From Ghiorsea sp. (GTDB taxonomy: Bacteria > Pseudomonadota > Zetaproteobacteria > Mariprofundales > Mariprofundaceae), in assembly GCA_021772875.1 (NCBI GenBank), contig JAJFLD010000050.1, positions 1 through 7,040 of the forward strand: DNA of 7,040 bases, in the 5' to 3' direction. A program made the translations under genes and the position numbers. Of the stretch, positions 1 through 6,764 are shown piece by piece; the first letter of the stretch is position 1, and each line of letters opens with the position of its first letter. Below the pieces are notes generated by a model, which did not search any database, was not told where the DNA came from, and was given only the letters and a program-made list of their open reading frames with translations.

Positions 1-540
1 CAATTGGCACTGCAACTTCAAGCTGTGCTTGGACAGCAAGTCGTTGGGTTGGTTTTGGTTGGAACAACACCATGCTTTCGACAGCAACCTGACTGGGCGC
101 ATGGCTGCGATGAAAAAACTTGGCATGCATTCGCCATCGCTGCTGAACAACAAAACCCACGTTTGATGCAACGTTTTTTTCAGATGATGTTGCTCGGGGA
201 CAAACTTTCTCGCCAGGACATGCAACGCATCGCCAAAGAAGCCATCAACAAACAAACACCGCCAAGTGCCTCGGCATTAAACACTGGTTTATCCTTTTTA
301 TCCGATCTTGATTTAAGGCAGGGAATTCAAAACATCACATTGCCCACATTAATTATACACGGCGAACAAGATGCCATTGTGCCCCTTGAGGCAGGTCAAT
401 ATTTAGCGGCAAATATGCCTCGCACCTCTCTACATGTTTTCCAAGACTGTGGACATGCGCCGTTTCTCACCCATCATGCCGCCTTCAATCAACTCTTAGA
501 TCAATGGCTGGAGCAGCAGTGGAAGAATTTATCAATGTAG
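1..540 (+). CDS. bioH: Pimeloyl-ACP methyl ester esterase BioH, 3' part (5' end outside window)
   Basis: This is an alpha/beta hydrolase that cleaves the methyl ester of pimeloyl-ACP methyl ester, ending the BioC/BioH stage of biotin synthesis in the cytoplasm. The frame is open from the first base, so only about the last 179 residues are present; the TTG at position 4 is simply an internal Leu codon. Seen: a TPCF motif just after the beta strand that follows the nucleophile elbow (BioH proteins usually have SPCF here), a helical cap region, the DLRQGIQN segment leading to LIIHGEQDAIVP with the expected catalytic Asp (codon 370-372), and GHAPFLTH with the catalytic His (codon 454-456). These match the C-terminal layout of BioH. 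The Ser nucleophile motif (GxSxG) lies upstream and cannot be checked. The stop overlaps the start of bioC, which strengthens the assignment over a generic hydrolase. Confidence 0.9.
   Translation, partial: QLALQLQAVLGQQVVGLVLVGTTPCFRQQPDWAHGCDEKTWHAFAIAAEQQNPRLMQRFFQMMLLGDKLSRQDMQRIAKEAINKQTPPSASALNTGLSFLSDLDLRQGIQNITLPTLIIHGEQDAIVPLEAGQYLAANMPRTSLHVFQDCGHAPFLTHHAAFNQLLDQWLEQQWKNLSM
510..521 (+). promoter_or_regulatory. Ribosome binding site that decides the bioC start
   Basis: GGAG (510-513), a 5-nt spacer and GTG (519-521) lie inside the bioH coding region. The in-frame ATG at 504 is preceded only by an AGA-like stretch. The site lies just before the bioH stop, as expected for coupling between the two genes. 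Confidence 0.5.
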
Positions 541-1388
541 CGAAGGTGCGTCGTGCATTTTCAAGCGCATCAAACAACTACGACTCACATGCCGAGCTGC
601 AACGCGAAATCGGACGCAGATTATTAGCGCATTTGAATTTCACCAAAGTCACACCTCAATCCATCTTGGATGTCGGTTGCGGCACAGGGTTTTTCACCCG
701 ATTACTGGCTGAAAAGTATAAAAAAGCAGCGATTTCTGCCACGGACCTCTCTGAAAACATGGTCCGGCATTGCCAACACGAACAACCCCGCCGCTGGCCT
801 TGGCAGGGTAAACATCAATATATTGTTAGTGATGCAGTTGCTTTACCATTCAAAGATGGTGCTTTTGATTTGGTCACCTCCAATCTGGCCATGCAATGGG
901 TGCCAGACCCACAAGCCATGATGAAAGAAATGCGCCGTGTTTTAGCGCCCAATGGATTGATTTTATTTTCAACTTTTGGCCGCAGAACTTTAAACGAACT
1001 CAAACAAACCTTGGCGCATATCAACCCTGAACACAGCAATTCCGTATTACCTTTTCCCGATGTGATGAGCTTGGGCAACAGCCTCGGTCAAGTTGCCGTG
1101 GAAGCACCTGTGACCGACGCTGACTTATTTACCCTTACCTATCCTGATACCATGGGGCTTGTGCGTGAGCTCAAAGGCATTGGTGCCTCCGCATCAGCCA
1201 TTCAAGGGCGAAGTGGTGGCTTGTATGGCAGAGCCTTACTTCGCGACATTGAGACGCACTATAAATCTCACTTCTGTGATGACGATGGCCGCATACACGC
1301 CACTTTTGAAGCTTTATACGCCCAAGCATGGTATAAAGAAGCCAGCTTTGCCGATCGTGATAACGTTATCCCTATACAAGTGGTTTAA
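519..1388 (+). CDS. bioC: Malonyl-[ACP] O-methyltransferase BioC
   Basis: This is a class I SAM-dependent methyltransferase that methylates the free carboxyl of malonyl-ACP, so that fatty acid synthase can elongate it towards pimeloyl-ACP methyl ester. From the GTG start it is about 289 aa, somewhat longer than the E. coli enzyme (about 250). Seen, numbered from GTG: an N-terminal AFSSASNNYDSHAELQ segment typical of BioC, SAM motif I DVGCGTG (about 51-57), the acidic residue of ATDLSENM (Asp about 76), SDAVALPF (Asp about 105), SNLAMQW (121-127), and the BioC hallmark LKGIGA (about 218-223), ending in a FEALYAQAW segment like the usual BioC C-terminus. I chose GTG 519 because GGAG at 510-513 sits 5 nt upstream. 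An in-frame ATG at 504 would add five residues but has no visible ribosome binding site. The gene overlaps bioH by 22 nt in another frame, which suggests coupled translation. Confidence 0.93.
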   Translation: MEEFINVAKVRRAFSSASNNYDSHAELQREIGRRLLAHLNFTKVTPQSILDVGCGTGFFTRLLAEKYKKAAISATDLSENMVRHCQHEQPRRWPWQGKHQYIVSDAVALPFKDGAFDLVTSNLAMQWVPDPQAMMKEMRRVLAPNGLILFSTFGRRTLNELKQTLAHINPEHSNSVLPFPDVMSLGNSLGQVAVEAPVTDADLFTLTYPDTMGLVRELKGIGASASAIQGRSGGLYGRALLRDIETHYKSHFCDDDGRIHATFEALYAQAWYKEASFADRDNVIPIQVV

Positions 1389-1399
1389 CCTTCTCACCA

Positions 1400-1420
1400 T
1401 GCTTTAATTTTTTTAAAGCA
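1400..1420 (+). terminator. Weak AT-rich hairpin after bioC, possible terminator
   Basis: A perfect 8-bp inverted repeat, TGCTTTAA / TTAAAGCA, flanks a TTTTT loop 11 nt after the bioC stop. It is positioned like a terminator, but the stem is AT-rich and the T-run lies in the loop rather than after the stem. It is at best a weak intrinsic terminator or an RNA-end stabilising hairpin. Confidence 0.25.
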
Positions 1421-1483
1421 CATCACATTCCCCTTGCCTTAATCTTCATGAAAATCTACCTTGTGGTAACAAACCACTTTCAC

Positions 1484-1512
1484 TTTGCACACCAGATAGG
1501 GATTGTTATATT
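1484..1512 (+). promoter_or_regulatory. Candidate sigma70-type promoter for the large envelope gene
   Basis: A -35-like TTTGCA (1484-1489, 4 of 6 matches to consensus) and a -10-like TATATT (1507-1512, 5 of 6) are separated by exactly 17 bp. The site is about 60 nt before the proposed ATG at 1571, in the only sizeable gap of the window. Such matches are common in AT-rich DNA, so this is a prediction. No operator repeat was recognised; a short GTGGT-AACAA-ACCAC inverted repeat (1463-1477) lies just upstream. Confidence 0.4.
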
Positions 1513-1554
1513 TATTTTTTGAGCATGGCTTTTATCTATGGCTGCAGATACGCA

Positions 1555-1573
1555 AGGAGAAGTTTTAAATATG
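1555..1573 (+). promoter_or_regulatory. Ribosome binding site that decides the start of the large gene
   Basis: AGGAG (1555-1559) lies 11 nt before ATG 1571 (14 nt before the adjacent ATG 1574). The frame is open further upstream to an ATG at 1538. That start has no Shine-Dalgarno sequence and would put 11 polar residues in front of an otherwise normal signal peptide. Confidence 0.6.
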
Positions 1574-4500
1574 ATGTTTATACTTAAAAACCTAAAGCAC
1601 ACTGGAAAAATGGTATGCTTTATTGCTTTAAACATTTATTTCCCAACCGCACTGCACGCAACACCTACCCTTGTTGATAGCGTCAACGAAACACAGCTTC
1701 AAGGTATTGAGGTTAAAAACATCTCTTCTATGATTGCTGGGCACGGCACGCTTTGGATTACCGATGAAAGCAATCAAGTATTTCAATGGCAGCTTGGTTC
1801 TCCTCCTGTATCCGTTATCAATGGTAACAAAACTCAAAAATTCTCAAGCATCATGCCTATCAGTAAAAATAGAGCTGTAGTGACCGACGCTCATAATCAT
1901 CGCTTTCTCATCGGTACAGATGGCCATTGGCAAGCTTTTGCTGAAAAAGGGGAGCAAGAAGGTAAACTTGACCAACCCATAGCTGCTGCTTGGTCAAAAA
2001 ATGGCCTTATCTATATTGCGGAAGCAGGCAATGACCGTGTATCCGTCTTCACGGATGATGGTTTATTTTTGTTTTCTTTTGGCAACAACGCTGAAGAAAG
2101 CGCAAAAGATCAAAATCTTACTCATATTAAATCAATAGCACTGGACCAGCAAGGGCGAGTATATGTGCTCGACGCTTTTAATGGTGGTCGCATATCCATT
2201 TATTCAGCCTTGGGTAAGTTGGATGTTTCCTTAGATAAAGATGTGTTTGAACTTATCACTCATGAAAAATTAAACTTGATTGCCATGACTGTTCGTCCTG
2301 ATGGTGTTCTTATTGTCGCGGATAAAAAAACCGGCCGCATTTTTGAGATGGATTGGGAGAACACAAAAATCATTTCCTCTTTTGCCACGATTGGTAAAGG
2401 TCGAGGTCAACTTCAACGTGTAAGTAGTTTAAGCTTGGATGATGATGGTAAACTCTATGTTGCCGATAACGGCAATAAAAAAGTTGAAGTCTTTCAATTG
2501 GATTGGGAACAAAACCCTTGGTTAAATCAAGCAGAAGATAAACTTACCGTCCGAGCTTCCTCAGTATTGATATCAGCTTGTGATGTCTCATATATTTATG
2601 CCGCCGAATCAATGTTATGCATCAATTCAAAACAAGACAGTGTTACACTGCGTTCACATGATGGTGTTATTTTGCAAACACTTGAAGCAAAATTCAACAA
2701 TCCCATTCGGGCAGCCTTTGATCAAAATGAAATCCTCATTTTAGATGATAAGGGTGTGAAAGTTTTTGATCAAAAAGGCATGTTTAAATTTGCCTTTGGC
2801 AGCACTGGAAAACGTGATGGTGAGCTCTCCCATGCTTTGGGCTTGGCAATCACACCTACTGCTGTTTACATTGCCGACACAGGAAATCACCGTGTACAAG
2901 TTTTTAGTCGCAATGGCTTATTCCAAAGGGCAATAGGCAACTTTAAAAACGACACCGCCACTTTGGAAGACCCTTCTGCAATTGCTGCAGACAAACGTGG
3001 TTTGATATATGTTGCAGACTCTGAATTAAATAAAGTGTTCGTTTATGCGGCCAATGGGGAACTTAAACATCAAATTGGTGCGTCTGAAAAACATCCTCTA
3101 GCGTTTATAAAAATTTATGACCTTATGGTTGATCAAGAAAATGTTTTATACATCATGGCATCCACATTAAATAATCCATTAAGTGTCTGGATGTATCAGG
3201 ATGCAGATTTCATTTACCGTTATTCTCCTACCGCTCAAGCCGCTAAAGCTGGTTTTGATCAACAGTGGGTAGCACCCTTCATCAATACGTCCCAAGACGT
3301 CAAAACACTTATCGCATCCGCAGATGCTTCCCTGCTGAGCACTACCGCATTAACCATAGATCCAACCAATGAATTGTTTGCTGCCAAAGGCGGCTTTTTC
3401 AGCGACACCACGTGGCTTTTTAATCGCATCCCCTACAATCGTTCTGCTATTGCCCTTGTAGATTTAACCCACCATGCTCGACATACATTTCAAATCCTTC
3501 GTGCACCAAAACAAGTGCGCCATGTTGTGATTGATGGTGATGAAAAAAACATGACTCTAGAATGGGCATCCAAAGGCCAACGTTTTTCTGGTTATTATCG
3601 TGTCTATGGTCGCAAAGGTATCTCATCACCTTTTGAAATGATTACACAAACAATTCAACCGCAACTCAAACACACACGCCAGCAACCTGATTTTACAGAA
3701 TATCGGATTTCAGCGGTGAGCCCTCACGGCAAAGAGAGCAAGCTATCATCTGTCTACCAAGATGAATTTTGGCTAGGTTATCGCCAATATCAGGCTAAGC
3801 ATTTTACCCAAGCATTACCTTTGCTTCTTCAGGCTACGGCCAACAATCCTAACCATGCCAGTGCTTGGCTCTATTTGGGTCAAAACCAACTAAAATTAGG
3901 CATGCTGGATAATGCTATAACTTCATTCAAGCAGCTTGCAAAGTTCCCCGCCTTAAAACAACAAGCGCTTCATCTACAAGCACAAACGCTTATGGAAAAA
4001 CAAGCTTGGTTAGATGTGAAAGTATTGGTGGATGATGCTGAACAAAATAACACTGTGGATGCAATACTTTATAGCCTTGCTGCTAAAGCACTTATCCAAA
4101 TGGATGATATCCCAAGTGCCATATATTACCTCGATCAAGCCGTAGCCCTTGAGCCAAGCTCACCTATTTGGCATCTCGCCCTTGCCCATACAAACTTTGA
4201 ACTCGGCGCAAATGATCATGCTAAAGCTGAACTTGCCATTGCAAGCCAACTTGCAAGACAAGATGTCTTAGCTTGGCTTGATATTGCACGCAGCTATAAA
4301 AAACACCAACTCTTTGATGAGTCTATTTCTAGTTATAACAGTGCATTGTTGATTGCCCCCACCAATGAACAAGCTTTGTCAGAATTGGCTGTTTTACAAT
4401 TGGAACAAAACCATCTGGATAAAGCACGATCACTTGCGACACAAATGACAGGTACACCTGCCTTAAAAGCCACCTCTTATTACATTCTTGGCCGCGTTGC

Positions 4501-6700
4501 CTTAGCAGAAGGCAAAGCACCTCAAGCATTGGCTATGTTGGCTAAAGCAGGACAAACAAACCCTTCTTCTCATATCTGGTTGGCCATGGCAGATGCATAT
4601 GCTGCCTTGAATAATAGTAAACAAGAAAATGATTATCTGAAAAAAGCTATTGCTCTAGATGATCAAAATTTTGATATACACATGCGTTTGGCACAATCAT
4701 GTGCCCTCCATCATGACACCCTCTGCATGCTCACTCATTTTGAACGTGCAACCCAGCTTGATCAAAAGAATATTGACGCACAATTGGGTTTTGCCAACGC
4801 ACTTATCCAAGCTGGAAAAATGTTAGAATCTGATAACCATGCACAAAGAGCTTTAAAACTAGACCCCACATCAATCCCTGCACATTTAATACTTGCACGT
4901 AGCCAAAGTGCGAGAGGCATGATTCCCGATAGTATCGCAACCTTAAAAAAAGCTATCGCCTTAGATCATTCGAGTTTGCCCGCCCACCTTGATCTTGCAC
5001 ATGCCTATATTGCCAACCATATGTATGATGAAGCCATGGCAATCACTGAAAAAGCATCGCTTTTGGATGTATTAGCTGCCGCGCCGTTGGCACTGACTGG
5101 AGAAATTTACCTTGCACGCCAGTCTTTTGATGAGGCCATCGCTGCCTTTGAAAAAGCCATAACACTTGCACCTGAACACGCAAAATATAAGCAACAACTC
5201 AACATGGCATATTTACAGAAAAAACGCACAGTAGATGCTGGTGGTAATACCGTTGGCCCAAAACTCAAACATCTTCAATTCTCACGCGTATTTTCTGCTG
5301 CATACAAACAATACACAGACGTACCTGTCGGTAAACTTACCCTTGGCAACGAAGCAGGCATTGATTATACAAATGTAAAAATATCTTTATTCATCAAAGA
5401 ATATATGGATTTTCCCACCACAACGACAATAGAAAATATTGCTGCGACCAGTGAAATAGAAATTCCCTTGCTGGCTGCATTTAATAATCGAATTTTAGAT
5501 ATTGATGAAGATACGGGTGTACAAACAGAAGTACGCGCTGAATATTATTTAGCAGGCAAACCTCATGTAGAAACACGCAATGAATCACTCACTATTTATG
5601 GCAAAAATGCCATTGCTTGGGATCAGCTTGATATGGTGGGTTCTTTTGCAACGCCTAAAGATGATGCGCTTGCTGTATTCACTCGCCAACTTATCAATGC
5701 TTACAATCCTCAAAAAGGTGCTGTAAACACCCAAATTGCAAAAGCCATGACAGTTTTTAATGGCCTATCTGCTTACGGTATCAAATACTTAGTCGATCCC
5801 AACACACCCTACGGCAAGCTTGATGCCACACAGCTAGATACCATCCAATTTCCACGCGAAACACTAAGGCAGCGCAGTGGTGATTGTGATGACTTATCCA
5901 TTTTACTTGTTGCCGCTCTCGCCAACCTTGGCATTGAAACTGCCATTTTAGATGTGCCTGAACATTTGCTGATGATGTTTAACACAGGTGTGCCCGCTTC
6001 TCAAAAAGATAGCATAAGCTCCAATGATGAAGCACTTGCCATCATTGATGACGAAGTTTGGGTGCCTGTTGAAGCTACACTGATTGCCGCAAGCTTCACC
6101 GAAGCATGGGCCGAAGGTGCACGGAAATACCATTTGTATGGTCAACAAGCTAAAATGAAAATTATGCCCTTGGCGACGGCTTGGAAGAAATATCCACCCG
6201 TCACACTACCCCCTGCTGATTTTACTTTAACCATTCCAAGTGAAGATGTGTTAGGAAATAAAATAAAGAAAGAATGGGAAGTCTTGTCCGTCAAAGCCTT
6301 AGAGCGTCAGGTTCGCCCTTACCGTATCATGCTTGCTTTAGATCCAGAAAACGAACAAGCTCAAATGCAAATTGCAATTGTATATGCCCAGAATGGTTTG
6401 TTTAGCCGCGCAAGCACAGAGCTTGAACACATCTTGGCAAACAATGCAAGCAATCTGGCTGCACTCAACAACATTGGTAATATTCATTATTTACAGCAGG
6501 ATTATCATAAAGCACTCAGCATGTATGAGAGAGCGCTTGAGGTAGCACCGAATAATGCTGATATTATGGTCAACATATCCATGGTGCATTATAAATTGGG
6601 TGATGCCATCAATGCTAAAGCTCTATTTGCGCAAGCAACAGAAGCCGATGAGCAAGTACCTGCACGCTACAAGGCATTAGCATTGTTGCTCAAACAATAG
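1571..6700 (+). CDS. Exported multidomain protein: NHL-type beta-propeller, FN3-like, TPR array, transglutaminase-like domain, C-terminal TPRs
   Basis: Very large (about 1709 aa) envelope protein with no gene name I recognise. From ATG 1571 the order is: signal peptide (1-30; Lys-rich start, hydrophobic MVCFIALNIYF, ALHA cleavage site); about 11-12 NHL-like blades (about 50-640, for example YIADTGNHRVQVF at 433-445); FN3-like domain (about 644-730); about 14 TPR units (about 731-1220); beta-sandwich (about 1235-1350); transglutaminase-like domain with GDCDDLS (Cys1439), PEHLLMMF (His1465) and WVPVEAT (Glu1501); three TPR units (about 1592-1695). There is no transmembrane helix after the signal, so a periplasmic or outer-surface location is inferred. 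The propeller and TPRs are known as protein-binding scaffolds, and the Cys/His pair suggests a peptidase or amidase-type centre; the substrate is unknown. A secreted partner is encoded just downstream. Domain calls are secure at fold level; function is not. Confidence 0.88.
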   Translation: MMFILKNLKHTGKMVCFIALNIYFPTALHATPTLVDSVNETQLQGIEVKNISSMIAGHGTLWITDESNQVFQWQLGSPPVSVINGNKTQKFSSIMPISKNRAVVTDAHNHRFLIGTDGHWQAFAEKGEQEGKLDQPIAAAWSKNGLIYIAEAGNDRVSVFTDDGLFLFSFGNNAEESAKDQNLTHIKSIALDQQGRVYVLDAFNGGRISIYSALGKLDVSLDKDVFELITHEKLNLIAMTVRPDGVLIVADKKTGRIFEMDWENTKIISSFATIGKGRGQLQRVSSLSLDDDGKLYVADNGNKKVEVFQLDWEQNPWLNQAEDKLTVRASSVLISACDVSYIYAAESMLCINSKQDSVTLRSHDGVILQTLEAKFNNPIRAAFDQNEILILDDKGVKVFDQKGMFKFAFGSTGKRDGELSHALGLAITPTAVYIADTGNHRVQVFSRNGLFQRAIGNFKNDTATLEDPSAIAADKRGLIYVADSELNKVFVYAANGELKHQIGASEKHPLAFIKIYDLMVDQENVLYIMASTLNNPLSVWMYQDADFIYRYSPTAQAAKAGFDQQWVAPFINTSQDVKTLIASADASLLSTTALTIDPTNELFAAKGGFFSDTTWLFNRIPYNRSAIALVDLTHHARHTFQILRAPKQVRHVVIDGDEKNMTLEWASKGQRFSGYYRVYGRKGISSPFEMITQTIQPQLKHTRQQPDFTEYRISAVSPHGKESKLSSVYQDEFWLGYRQYQAKHFTQALPLLLQATANNPNHASAWLYLGQNQLKLGMLDNAITSFKQLAKFPALKQQALHLQAQTLMEKQAWLDVKVLVDDAEQNNTVDAILYSLAAKALIQMDDIPSAIYYLDQAVALEPSSPIWHLALAHTNFELGANDHAKAELAIASQLARQDVLAWLDIARSYKKHQLFDESISSYNSALLIAPTNEQALSELAVLQLEQNHLDKARSLATQMTGTPALKATSYYILGRVALAEGKAPQALAMLAKAGQTNPSSHIWLAMADAYAALNNSKQENDYLKKAIALDDQNFDIHMRLAQSCALHHDTLCMLTHFERATQLDQKNIDAQLGFANALIQAGKMLESDNHAQRALKLDPTSIPAHLILARSQSARGMIPDSIATLKKAIALDHSSLPAHLDLAHAYIANHMYDEAMAITEKASLLDVLAAAPLALTGEIYLARQSFDEAIAAFEKAITLAPEHAKYKQQLNMAYLQKKRTVDAGGNTVGPKLKHLQFSRVFSAAYKQYTDVPVGKLTLGNEAGIDYTNVKISLFIKEYMDFPTTTTIENIAATSEIEIPLLAAFNNRILDIDEDTGVQTEVRAEYYLAGKPHVETRNESLTIYGKNAIAWDQLDMVGSFATPKDDALAVFTRQLINAYNPQKGAVNTQIAKAMTVFNGLSAYGIKYLVDPNTPYGKLDATQLDTIQFPRETLRQRSGDCDDLSILLVAALANLGIETAILDVPEHLLMMFNTGVPASQKDSISSNDEALAIIDDEVWVPVEATLIAASFTEAWAEGARKYHLYGQQAKMKIMPLATAWKKYPPVTLPPADFTLTIPSEDVLGNKIKKEWEVLSVKALERQVRPYRIMLALDPENEQAQMQIAIVYAQNGLFSRASTELEHILANNASNLAALNNIGNIHYLQQDYHKALSMYERALEVAPNNADIMVNISMVHYKLGDAINAKALFAQATEADEQVPARYKALALLLKQ
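1718..3490 (+). other. Protein region: NHL-like beta-propeller blades, possibly two propellers
   Basis: Residues about 50-640 repeat a pattern of hydrophobic strand, A/V-D-x-x-N-x-(K/R)-V-x-V-(F/Y), short loop and G-x-x-x-x-x-(F/I)-G, about every 35-45 residues. Clear blades centre near residues 148-172, 198-220, 246-273, 296-318, 387-410, 432-456 and 479-503. Weaker ones lie near 61-75, 101-117, 341-372, 526-550 and 600-632. The total of about 11-12 would fit two six-bladed propellers in tandem. The blades are diverged at DNA level, so this is not a nucleotide repeat. Confidence 0.75.
3500..3760 (+). other. Protein region: fibronectin type III-like domain
   Basis: Residues about 644-730 begin APKQVRHVVIDGDEK and continue with MTLEWAS, a YYRVYGRKG strand and an EYRISAVSPHGKES strand. 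This is the usual order of strands in an FN3 sandwich, with the core Trp and the Y-R-I-S-A-V-S pattern. It links the propeller to the TPR array. Confidence 0.6.
3761..5230 (+). other. Protein region: main TPR array, about 14 units
   Basis: Residues about 731-1220 show a 33-34 residue period with the TPR signature W/L-G-Y/F-A-A-P. Typical units are AWLYLGQNQLKLGMLDNAI (from 765), DIHMRLAQ (from 1035), PAHLILARSQ (from 1103) and the closing unit with FDEAIAAFEKAITLAPEHA (1186-1204). One unit (about 1035-1069) carries a Cys pair, Cys1044 and Cys1052. Such arrays form a superhelical surface for binding other proteins. Confidence 0.85.
5273..6160 (+). other. Protein region: beta-sandwich plus transglutaminase-like catalytic domain
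   Basis: Residues about 1235-1350 look like an all-beta lead-in domain (VPVGKLTLGNEAGIDYTN, then KISLFIKEYMDFP). They are followed by the papain-like transglutaminase fold: FPRETLRQRSGDCDDLS with nucleophile Cys1439 at the start of a helix (TGT codon 5885-5887), VPEHLLMMFN with His1465, and DDEVWVPVEAT. In the last motif Glu1501 occupies the place where the canonical third residue is Asp. Bacterial members of this superfamily are often peptidases or amidases rather than cross-linkers. Confidence 0.75.
6344..6655 (+). other. Protein region: C-terminal TPR units (three)
   Basis: Residues about 1592-1695 hold three TPR units, the best being LAALNNIGNIHYLQQDYHKA followed by LSMYERALEVAPNNA. They are separated from the main array by the transglutaminase-like domain, so the catalytic domain sits between two TPR modules. 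Confidence 0.85.
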
Positions 6701-6752
6701 TGCTGCAACTGAAATTTGAATATTCAGTCAAAATTTTAATGCACGAAAAAAA

Positions 6753-6764
6753 GGAGAATGTATG
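6753..6764 (+). promoter_or_regulatory. Ribosome binding site of the downstream secreted protein gene
   Basis: AAGGAG (6751-6756) precedes ATG 6762 by 5 nt. A competing ATG at 6758 lies too close to the site and opens only a short frame that soon stops, so 6762 is the start. Confidence 0.75.

Noticed and set aside
815..1078. Open frame on the minus strand inside bioC
   Set aside because: It lies wholly within a well-supported bioC, shows no recognisable domain and has no ribosome binding site. It is a shadow frame.
1159..1407. Plus-strand frame overlapping the 3' end of bioC
   Set aside because: It is out of frame within conserved BioC sequence, including the LKGIGA region, and its product has no recognisable motif.
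1463..1477. GTGGT-AACAA-ACCAC inverted repeat as an operator
   Set aside because: A 5-bp stem is expected by chance, there is no second copy, and it resembles no operator I know. It is mentioned only as context for the candidate promoter.
3761..5230. TPR region as a DNA-level tandem repeat
   Set aside because: The units are similar only at protein level. Their nucleotide sequences are diverged and I see no near-identical 102-nt copies.
5948..6148. Minus-strand frame opposite the transglutaminase-like domain
   Set aside because: The opposite strand encodes the catalytic domain with clear motifs, and the minus product has no domain signal. The other minus-strand frames at 1628-1837, 3447-3629 and 4329-4529 are rejected for the same reason.
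6708..6728. Inverted repeat ACTGAA / TTCAGT after the large gene as a terminator
   Set aside because: The stem is only 6 bp, AT-rich, with a 9-nt loop and no T-tract directly after it. It is too weak to call and does not separate the two secreted-protein genes.
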